This document shows positions 1 through 4,841 of a stretch of DNA of 8,209 nt, in pieces. The notes beneath the pieces are model-generated. The model did not search any database and was not told the origin of the DNA. It worked only from the letters and a program-made list of their open reading frames with translations. Location: positions 1-8,209 of the forward strand of contig QMMZ01000063.1 of NCBI GenBank assembly GCA_003647525.1. The letters run 5' to 3'. Both the position numbers and the translations under genes were made by a program. The stretch's first letter is position 1. Each line of letters opens with the position of its first letter. This DNA comes from Deltaproteobacteria bacterium. GTDB taxonomy: Bacteria; Desulfobacterota; Desulfobacteria; Desulfobacterales; ETH-SRB1.

Positions 1-1257
1 AACCCTTTGCTTCTTTCAATTAGAAGCGGTTCTTCCATATCTCAGCCCGGCATGCTGGATACTTTTCTCAATGTCGGGATTAATGAAGAGATAGTGGAAG
101 GCATTGCCGCCCGAACCGGAAATGCCTGGTTTGCATGGGACAATTATCGCAGATTTCTTCAGTGCTACGGGATGTCATTTGATATTGAAAGAAACGCGTT
201 TGACGCAATCATAAGTGATTTCAAGAAAAGATCAGGATTGCCTTATAAAAGAGATTTTAGCGGCGAACAGATGAAAGAAATTGCGCTGACCTACAAAAAA
301 ATTATAAACGACGCCAAAATTTATATTATAGAAGATCCTTTAGAGCAATTGCACCTGACCATTAAAAAAATTTTTGGTTCATGGAATTCATCAAAAGCAA
401 AAACTTACCGTAAAATTATGGGCATATCAGATGACTGGGGTACTGCCGTCACCGTTCAGGAAATGGTTTTTGGAAATCTTTCTAATTCATCCGGCAGCGG
501 AGTAATCTTTACACACAACCCCAGATGGTCCGGCGACAGCCTGAGATTGTGGGGTGACTTTACCCTTGGAAACCAGGGAGAAGATGTGGTTTCAGGACTT
601 GTTAAAACTTTACCTATCTCTATTAACCAGCAAGAAATAGAAATGAGGGAGACCGACATAACACTTGAAACACATTTCCCCGAAATTTATAAGGCTTTAA
701 AAGAGATGGCCAATGAACTAATCTATAAAAAAGGCTGGACTCCGCAGGAAATAGAGTTTACTTTTGAAGGTCCTTCAACAAAAGATTTGTACCTGCTTCA
801 AACCAGGAACATGGTAATGAGAGAAAGAAAAAAGCTACTAACTTTTGACCCTGAAGAAATAAATAAGGCAAAATATCTGGGCAGTGGTATCGGGGTAAGC
901 GGAGGAGCAATGAACGGCAGGGTAGTTTTCACTCTGGAAGATATTAATAAATGGAAAAAATCTGAACCAGAAACATCTTTGATTCTTGTTAGAGGAGATA
1001 CCGTCCCTGATGATATCAGGGAAATTTATGCGGCTGATGGTCTTGTAACAGCGCGCGGAGGTTTAACTTCCCATGCGGCAGTTGTTGCTCACAGGCTAGG
1101 TAAAACATGCGTTATCGGTTCAGGCAATCTGCTATGTAATGAAAAAGAAAAAAAGTGCCGCTTTAATCAGGTGTTTTTAAAATCAGGGGATTATATAAGT
1201 ATCGAGGGACGGGAAGGTTCGGTTTATCAAGGTAAAATAAAAGTGAAGGAAAATTAA
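1..1257 (+). CDS. Pyruvate,phosphate dikinase-like protein, 5'-truncated by the window; ATP-grasp plus phospho-His domains only
   Basis: The reading frame is open from base 1, so the true start lies upstream; 418 codons are visible. Residues are numbered here from the first visible codon. The frame begins at the PPDK-type motif SIRSG (about 6-10) followed by SxPGMLDT. It continues through YRRFLQCYG, the ATP-grasp segment VQEMVFGNL...SGSGVIFTHNP (about 152-174), a GNQGEDVVSG stretch, and the closing LLQTRN (265-270). A swivelling phospho-histidine domain follows, with TARGGLTSHAAVVA; His358 (codon 1072-1074) is the expected phosphorylated residue. In PPDK these two domains take phosphate from ATP and carry it to pyruvate, making PEP. 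True PPDK (about 880 aa) then has a PEP/pyruvate TIM barrel. Here the protein ends about 60 residues after the His, so the barrel is absent and no separate barrel gene lies in the window. It could be a stand-alone phosphotransfer protein, a PEP-synthase-like paralogue, or have extra N-terminal domains out of view. The family is clear; the exact reaction is not. Confidence 0.88.
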   Translation, partial: NPLLLSIRSGSSISQPGMLDTFLNVGINEEIVEGIAARTGNAWFAWDNYRRFLQCYGMSFDIERNAFDAIISDFKKRSGLPYKRDFSGEQMKEIALTYKKIINDAKIYIIEDPLEQLHLTIKKIFGSWNSSKAKTYRKIMGISDDWGTAVTVQEMVFGNLSNSSGSGVIFTHNPRWSGDSLRLWGDFTLGNQGEDVVSGLVKTLPISINQQEIEMRETDITLETHFPEIYKALKEMANELIYKKGWTPQEIEFTFEGPSTKDLYLLQTRNMVMRERKKLLTFDPEEINKAKYLGSGIGVSGGAMNGRVVFTLEDINKWKKSEPETSLILVRGDTVPDDIREIYAADGLVTARGGLTSHAAVVAHRLGKTCVIGSGNLLCNEKEKKCRFNQVFLKSGDYISIEGREGSVYQGKIKVKEN

Positions 1258-1323
1258 TCAGTGGCTGGGCGAAAACTCAAAACACCTGAAATTATAGTCA
1301 GTCGGATGCTATTCTCATATTAA

Positions 1324-1413
1324 AGCTTTTAGCTATTAGCCGTTAGCTTTTAGCTTAAAAAATCAAACAGATAATACATTCGGCTAACAGCTAACCGCTA
1401 ATGGCTAATGGCT
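1324..1413. repeat. Inverted repeat made of tandem 7-nt units (NNTTAGC), possible terminator
   Basis: The left arm (1324-1356) and right arm (1381-1413) are each 33 nt and are separated by 24 nt. The left arm reads as consecutive heptamers TTTTAGC, TATTAGC, CGTTAGC, TTTTAGC. The reverse complement of the right arm reads CATTAGC, CATTAGC, GGTTAGC, TGTTAGC in the same phase. By hand alignment 26 of 33 positions match, and three of the mismatches become G-U pairs in RNA. Five T residues follow the right arm (1413-1417). A Rho-independent terminator for the upstream gene is therefore plausible, though the stem is longer and less G+C-rich than usual. Confidence 0.8.
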
Positions 1414-1491
1414 TTTTCACTAATCTAAAACTATTGCCGGCATTAAAAAAATACTTTTCGGGCAGGCACTAATTACTCAATAACGCTATTT

Positions 1492-1500
1492 GGGGAGGAG
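1492..1500 (+). promoter_or_regulatory. Strong Shine-Dalgarno for the GAPDH gene
   Basis: GGGGAGGAG sits 4 nt before ATG 1505; counted from its GGAGG core (1494-1498) the spacing is 6 nt. It fixes the start at 1505, because the alternative TTG at 1490 lies upstream of the site and would place it inside the coding sequence. ATG 1511 is a second in-frame option at 10 nt from the end of the motif. No convincing -35/-10 pair was found in 1414-1491. Confidence 0.8.
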
Positions 1501-1504
1501 TAAG

Positions 1505-2743
1505 ATGGGAATGAAACTTGGCGTAAATGGATTTGGAAGAATCGGAAAACTTACTGTATGGCATCATGTAGCCAGAAAATGCTTTGATGAAATTATAATT
1601 AATATCGGACGGGAGGCCGGCACATCCATTGAGGATATTGCCCATTATGCGGGCAGAGATTCAAATTACGGCCTGCTGCACGGTTTTCTTTACGGTCAAA
1701 AAGCAGCGCCTGTTATTCATGATCTGGATGAAAAAAACGGCAGTATGACAATTGACGGTATAAGGGTTAAATTTTTAAGGACTTCCAGGAATCCGCTCGA
1801 AATCGGATGGAAGGATCATGGCGTTAATCTGGTAGTTGACACAACAGGGCAATTTCTTGAGCCAACCCTTTCTCCAGACCACCCCAAAGGAGCTTTAAGA
1901 GGACATTTTGAATCAGGAGCAGAGAAAGTTATAGTTTCGGCTCCATTTAAGATAAAAGATAAAAGCAAACCAATGCCTGAAGATATTGTAACGACAGTAA
2001 TGGGAATCAATGATAATGACTATGATCCCAGACGACATAAAATAATTTCAAATGCATCTTGTACTACTACTTGCCTGGCTCATATGATGAAACCTATTCT
2101 CAACTTTTTTGGACATAAAAAAATTCTTTCCGCATCAATGGCAACCGTTCATGCAGTCACTGGCTCACAGGAAGTTCTTGACCGTCTTCCAAAAACAGGG
2201 ACAACCGATCTGAGAAAAAACAGAAGCGTAATGAATAATATCATACTAACCACAACGGGAGCAGCCAATACACTCAGGCTAGTCATTCCTGAAATGGAGC
2301 AAATCGGGTTCATTGCCGAATCTGTAAGAATTCCAACTTCAACGGGTTCTCTTATTATTTTAGTAATAAATCTCCAGGAGGAACTGTCTGCAGAACCGAT
2401 AAGAAGAAAATTAATAAACAATATCTATATGCAAGCTGCTGCTGAAGATCCAAAGAGATATTTGCACTATACAGACATGCAGAATGTTTCTGGTGATATT
2501 ATAGGAATGCCGATTGCAGCAACAATCATTGAAGGCCATGAAACTCATACCAGAACTGCTAATGTTAAAATAGATTTGAAAAAAGTGCCTGGGTTAGACG
2601 AAAATCTTGTTTCTTCATTAAATGAGACAATCATAAGAATTCCTGTAACTCAGTGCGTCATATACGGATGGTACGATAATGAAATGGGAAGTTATGTGAA
2701 CATGCTTGGTGACAGGACTGTTTCAGTGGCAGAAAATATGTAG
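1505..2743 (+). CDS. Glyceraldehyde-3-phosphate dehydrogenase, long divergent form (412 aa)
   Basis: This is an NAD(P)-dependent oxidoreductase of glycolysis/gluconeogenesis that interconverts glyceraldehyde-3-phosphate and 1,3-bisphosphoglycerate in the cytoplasm. The Rossmann signature VNGFGRIGK is at 7-15. The active-site motif SNASCTTTC carries the nucleophile Cys186. The partner is His216 in TVHAVT, and the C-terminal WYDNE (389-393) matches the family's conserved WYDNE. Three things are unusual. The protein is 412 aa against the usual 330-340, with extra sequence in the N-terminal half between the Rossmann signature and the active site. The residue after Cys-Thr-Thr is Thr instead of the common Asn. 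The second-strand segment, normally N-D (Asp binds the NAD adenosine ribose), reads INIGRE (32-37), so that Asp is missing and an Arg is close by, which could favour NADP; this last point is inference. Start chosen from the strong SD at 1492-1500. It is co-directional with the PPDK-like gene and convergent with ksgA. Confidence 0.9.
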   Translation: MGMKLGVNGFGRIGKLTVWHHVARKCFDEIIINIGREAGTSIEDIAHYAGRDSNYGLLHGFLYGQKAAPVIHDLDEKNGSMTIDGIRVKFLRTSRNPLEIGWKDHGVNLVVDTTGQFLEPTLSPDHPKGALRGHFESGAEKVIVSAPFKIKDKSKPMPEDIVTTVMGINDNDYDPRRHKIISNASCTTTCLAHMMKPILNFFGHKKILSASMATVHAVTGSQEVLDRLPKTGTTDLRKNRSVMNNIILTTTGAANTLRLVIPEMEQIGFIAESVRIPTSTGSLIILVINLQEELSAEPIRRKLINNIYMQAAAEDPKRYLHYTDMQNVSGDIIGMPIAATIIEGHETHTRTANVKIDLKKVPGLDENLVSSLNETIIRIPVTQCVIYGWYDNEMGSYVNMLGDRTVSVAENM

Positions 2744-2749
2744 GTAATC

Positions 2750-2816
2750 GTTTACGGTTTACAGTTATCGGTTCACGGTTGAAAGAACTGTGAACTGTGA
2801 ACCGACAACCGTAAAC
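2750..2816. repeat. Second inverted repeat of tandem 7-nt units (GTTNNCR) between convergent genes
   Basis: On the + strand 2750-2777 divides exactly into GTTTACG, GTTTACA, GTTATCG, GTTCACG, with GTT following. On the opposite strand 2816-2789 reads GTTTACG, GTTGTCG, GTTCACA, GTTCACA. Aligned end to end, the 31-nt arms match at about 24 positions. Pairing improves to 19 of 21 if the second left unit is looped out. The element starts 7 nt after the GAPDH stop and touches the ksgA stop codon (2817-2819). It fills the convergent spacer and could act as a bidirectional terminator or mRNA 3'-end stabiliser; no long T-tract flanks it. Confidence 0.8.
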
Positions 2817-3665
2817 TCACCTTCTCACCTTCAACCTATCTCTCAGCCTTACAAACTCTTCAACTGTAAGGGTTTCTGCGCGTCGGGTTGGATCTATGCC
2901 TGCATTTTCCAGCGCATGCCTGGATGTTTCAGCAGCAATATGAAGCTCGCTGCCTGTAAGAGCATTTTTAAGATTTTTTCTTCTCTGCCCGAACGCAGCT
3001 TTTATTACTCTATAAAGAAATTCTTCATCAGTTGAATATTTCAGGCTGTCTCTAAAAATTATTTCAAGAACTTCGAAATCAACCTTTGGTCTCGGAAAAA
3101 ATTGAGCGGCCTTAACATCTGCAACTTTCTTTATATATGCACAATAATTAAGCATAACCGTAAGTCGTCCGTATTCTTTGCAACCCGGCTTAGCTGTGAT
3201 GCGTTGAGCAAGTTCTTTCTGAAACATAAGAATTGCACGGCTTACAGTATTTCTGGCTTTTATAAGTTTAACAAGAACCTGGGAAGAAATATTGTACGGC
3301 AGATTTCCTAAAACCAGTATTTTACGATTAGCTTCTTCAGCAAATTCCTCAATATTAACTCTCAGGATATCTTTCTCAATTAAAATAACATTAAAAACGC
3401 TGTTTGAAGTAAGTTCTGTTTTTAACAAAGAGATTATGTTATGATCCTTCTCAACTGCATAAACCTTTTTTGCTATCCGGGCAACAGGGATGGTAAGGGC
3501 TCCCAAGCCGGCCCCTATCTCTAAAACAACATCTTCCGGCATTACCCTGCAACGCTTCACAATCATTTCCGAGGTAGCAGAATTTTCCAAAAAATGTTGG
3601 CCCAACTGCTTCCTGGCATGCATTTGCCAGGCGGCAAGTAGTACTCTGGGTGATGTTACGTTCAA
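2817..3665 (-). CDS. ksgA: 16S rRNA (adenine1518-N6/adenine1519-N6)-dimethyltransferase
   Basis: KsgA/RsmA uses S-adenosylmethionine to dimethylate two adjacent adenines in the 3'-terminal helix of 16S rRNA, a late step in small-subunit maturation. The protein is 282 aa, full length for the family. Visible motifs in order are KQLGQHFL (19-26), the SAM-binding EIGAGLGALT (49-58), acidic E72 of the second strand, the catalytic NLPY (121-124) with NISSQVL after it, FFPRPKVDFEV (189-199), and a C-terminal FGQRRKNLKNAL followed by RRAETLTVEEF. The start is taken as TTG 3665, because the SPRVLLAAW segment before KQLGQ resembles the lead-in seen in deltaproteobacterial KsgA. ATG 3623 (Met15) would remove it. 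Neither start has a clear SD. The TTG overlaps the stop of the upstream gene as TTGA, so translational coupling is likely. Confidence 0.95.
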   Translation of the reverse strand: MNVTSPRVLLAAWQMHARKQLGQHFLENSATSEMIVKRCRVMPEDVVLEIGAGLGALTIPVARIAKKVYAVEKDHNIISLLKTELTSNSVFNVILIEKDILRVNIEEFAEEANRKILVLGNLPYNISSQVLVKLIKARNTVSRAILMFQKELAQRITAKPGCKEYGRLTVMLNYCAYIKKVADVKAAQFFPRPKVDFEVLEIIFRDSLKYSTDEEFLYRVIKAAFGQRRKNLKNALTGSELHIAAETSRHALENAGIDPTRRAETLTVEEFVRLRDRLKVRR

Positions 3666-4105
3666 GATTTTTTTCGCAACCGAAGTTTAATAAATATTCT
3701 GCGGGTTATAAAATAGGCCGCTATACCAGGGAGAATGCCAAGAATAACTCCACCTGTAATCATAGCAATAGTAACATCCGCTCCCAGTTTTAACAGCTCT
3801 AAAATCGACTCATATTCTATATTAAAAGGAGCTGAATTACCAAGAATAGACATCCCGACATCGTAGCTTCCCTTGTAAAATAAAGGTATAGTAACAGGAT
3901 TGCTGAACCATACACCGATTGCGGAGGCGGCTTTGCTCCCCCGTAAAATAAATGCCAGACCTAAAGCAATAACTGTATGAAAAGGAATGGTAGGAGTTAC
4001 ACTTATAAATACTCCTATAGCCATTCCACGAGCAACATAATGTGGATCGCCATTAAGCTGTTTAAATCGAGTTATAAAATGACGGATTTTTTCTCTCAAA
4101 TTCAT
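3662..4105 (-). CDS. DUF2062 family small membrane protein (147 aa)
   Basis: The protein carries the DUF2062 core: GDPHYVARGMAIGVF at 19-33, TPTIPFHT at 37-44, then SNPVTIPLFY at 68-77. Hydrophobic stretches at about 26-54, 58-77 and 110-135 suggest an inner-membrane protein with two or three spans. The N-terminus (LREKIRHFITRFKQL) and the tail (RRIFIKLRLRKKS) are strongly basic. No biochemical role is established for the family; a glycosyltransferase-linked form exists, but no glycosyltransferase domain is present here. ATG 4105 has only a weak upstream GGTAAAA. The gene precedes ksgA with a 4-nt overlap and is probably co-transcribed with it. No functional tie between the two is evident from the sequence. 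Confidence 0.88.
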   Translation of the reverse strand: MNLREKIRHFITRFKQLNGDPHYVARGMAIGVFISVTPTIPFHTVIALGLAFILRGSKAASAIGVWFSNPVTIPLFYKGSYDVGMSILGNSAPFNIEYESILELLKLGADVTIAMITGGVILGILPGIAAYFITRRIFIKLRLRKKS

Positions 4106-4143
4106 TTAATTTTACCGTGTCTGATGGTTTAAATCATTACTAG

Positions 4144-4172
4144 AAACTAACATCAAAAATTATTAATTTCAA
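4144..4172 (-). promoter_or_regulatory. Possible weak promoter for the DUF2062-ksgA unit
   Basis: On the minus strand TTGAAA (4172-4167) and TAGTTT (4149-4144) are separated by 17 nt, about 39 nt before the ATG at 4105. The -10 is a poor match and the region is A+T-rich, so chance matches are likely. Confidence 0.25.
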
Positions 4173-4207
4173 CATTCATTATTTACTACCTTCAACAGGA
4201 AGATTTC

Positions 4208-4236
4208 TTGACTTTGTTTATATCATTAAGTAATAT
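4208..4236 (+). promoter_or_regulatory. Near-consensus sigma70 promoter
   Basis: TTGACT (4208-4213) and TAATAT (4231-4236) have the ideal 17-nt spacer. Transcription would begin around 4243, giving a leader of about 40 nt to the ATG at 4283. It is the best promoter match in the window and points to substantial constitutive expression of the small wHTH gene. It also argues against the earlier in-frame ATG at 4247, which would sit almost at the transcript end. Confidence 0.7.
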
Positions 4237-4270
4237 TTATTAAAATATGCATATTATTTACCACTCACCC

Positions 4271-4277
4271 AAGGAGG
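4271..4277 (+). promoter_or_regulatory. Consensus Shine-Dalgarno for the small wHTH gene
   Basis: AAGGAGG lies 5 nt before ATG 4283 and decides the start. With the promoter upstream, this gene has the strongest expression signals in the window. Confidence 0.85.
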
Positions 4278-4282
4278 ATCTC

Positions 4283-4672
4283 ATGCCAAAAAAAAAGGCA
4301 AAAGCAATAAGTTTCGATGTAATGGTTAAGTTTTTTCTGCGGCATTATGATATCCCGACAAAAAAAGATCTAGTCGGTCTTATGACAAAGATAGATCGTC
4401 TGGAAACACTGATTAAGTCAAAATCAGCGCCCGGCAAAAGCAAACGTTCAGCTAAAGCTACTCCTAAAAGAAAAGGATTCGGCCCTACATCTTCTTTAAC
4501 AGCTTCTGATATGGTCATGGAAATTATTATGAAATCCAGGCAAGGTGCGGATTTTGCCGGAATTCAGGCTGAAACGGGCTTTGGAGAAAAAAAACTTAGA
4601 AATATTATATTCAGGCTTAACCAGATAAAAAAGATTAAGCGCAAGAGTCGTGGTGTATATATAGTCTCATAG
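4283..4672 (+). CDS. Small basic protein with Lys/Ser-rich linker and predicted winged-helix domain (129 aa)
   Basis: I do not recognise a named family, although it has the look of a conserved hypothetical of Desulfobacterales. Three parts are visible. Residues about 8-45 (FDVMVKFFLRHYDIPTKKD onward, then LMTKIDRLETLIKS) look like two helices, the second amphipathic and suited to pairing. Residues about 45-66 form a Lys/Ser/Pro-rich, probably disordered linker resembling histone-H1-like tails. Residues about 70-129 fit a winged helix: TASDMVMEIIMKS, then FAGIQAETGF, then a recognition-like KKLRNIIFRLNQI, then a basic hairpin KRKSRGVYIV. DNA binding, as a regulator or nucleoid-associated protein, is therefore likely but inferred. 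The start follows the consensus SD at 4271-4277. The gene is divergent from DUF2062-ksgA and stands 169 nt before the peptidase gene. Confidence 0.85.
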   Translation: MPKKKAKAISFDVMVKFFLRHYDIPTKKDLVGLMTKIDRLETLIKSKSAPGKSKRSAKATPKRKGFGPTSSLTASDMVMEIIMKSRQGADFAGIQAETGFGEKKLRNIIFRLNQIKKIKRKSRGVYIVS

Positions 4673-4737
4673 ATATCTTCGATATGCTGAATTATTCATA
4701 TATGCATACATAAAAGGTTCGAAGTGTTCATAATTTG

Positions 4738-4796
4738 TAGCCGTTCACAGCTTGAAACTTGAAATTGGAAAATAGAACTCACGAATCAGGCGGCTA
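4738..4796. repeat. Degenerate 7-nt tandem array flanked by a short inverted repeat
   Basis: From 4743 the sequence can be cut into 7-nt units: GTTCACA, GCTTGAA, ACTTGAA, ATTGGAA, AATAGAA (to 4777), with similarity fading along the run. The first unit equals a heptamer of the element at 2750-2816. The run is bracketed by TAGCCG (4738-4743) and CGGCTA (4791-4796), a 6-nt inverted pair whose TAGCC word also recalls the element at 1324-1413. No full inverted partner was found. It is shorter and weaker than the other two elements. Confidence 0.45.
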
Positions 4797-4841
4797 AATA
4801 TCACATCTCAAACAAGCAACTCCGAAAGATAGTTATAGACT

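Noticed and set aside
1490..1504. TTG at 1490 as start of the GAPDH gene
   Set aside because: It would translate through the strong GGGGAGGAG ribosome-binding site; ATG 1505 is correctly spaced from it.
1324..2816. CRISPR array or insertion-sequence ends
   Set aside because: The repeats are contiguous 7-mers without unique spacers, and no transposase or target-site duplication is present.
2790..3690. Plus-strand open frames opposite ksgA (2790-3035, 3102-3311, 3490-3690)
   Set aside because: They are antisense to a gene with every expected family motif and show no recognisable domain of their own.
4247..4282. ATG at 4247 as start of the small wHTH protein
   Set aside because: It falls within about 5 nt of the predicted transcription start and has no SD, whereas ATG 4283 follows AAGGAGG by 5 nt.
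4673..4685. ATATC-TTC-GATAT hairpin after the wHTH gene as a terminator
   Set aside because: The stem is only 5 A+T-rich pairs and no T-tract follows.
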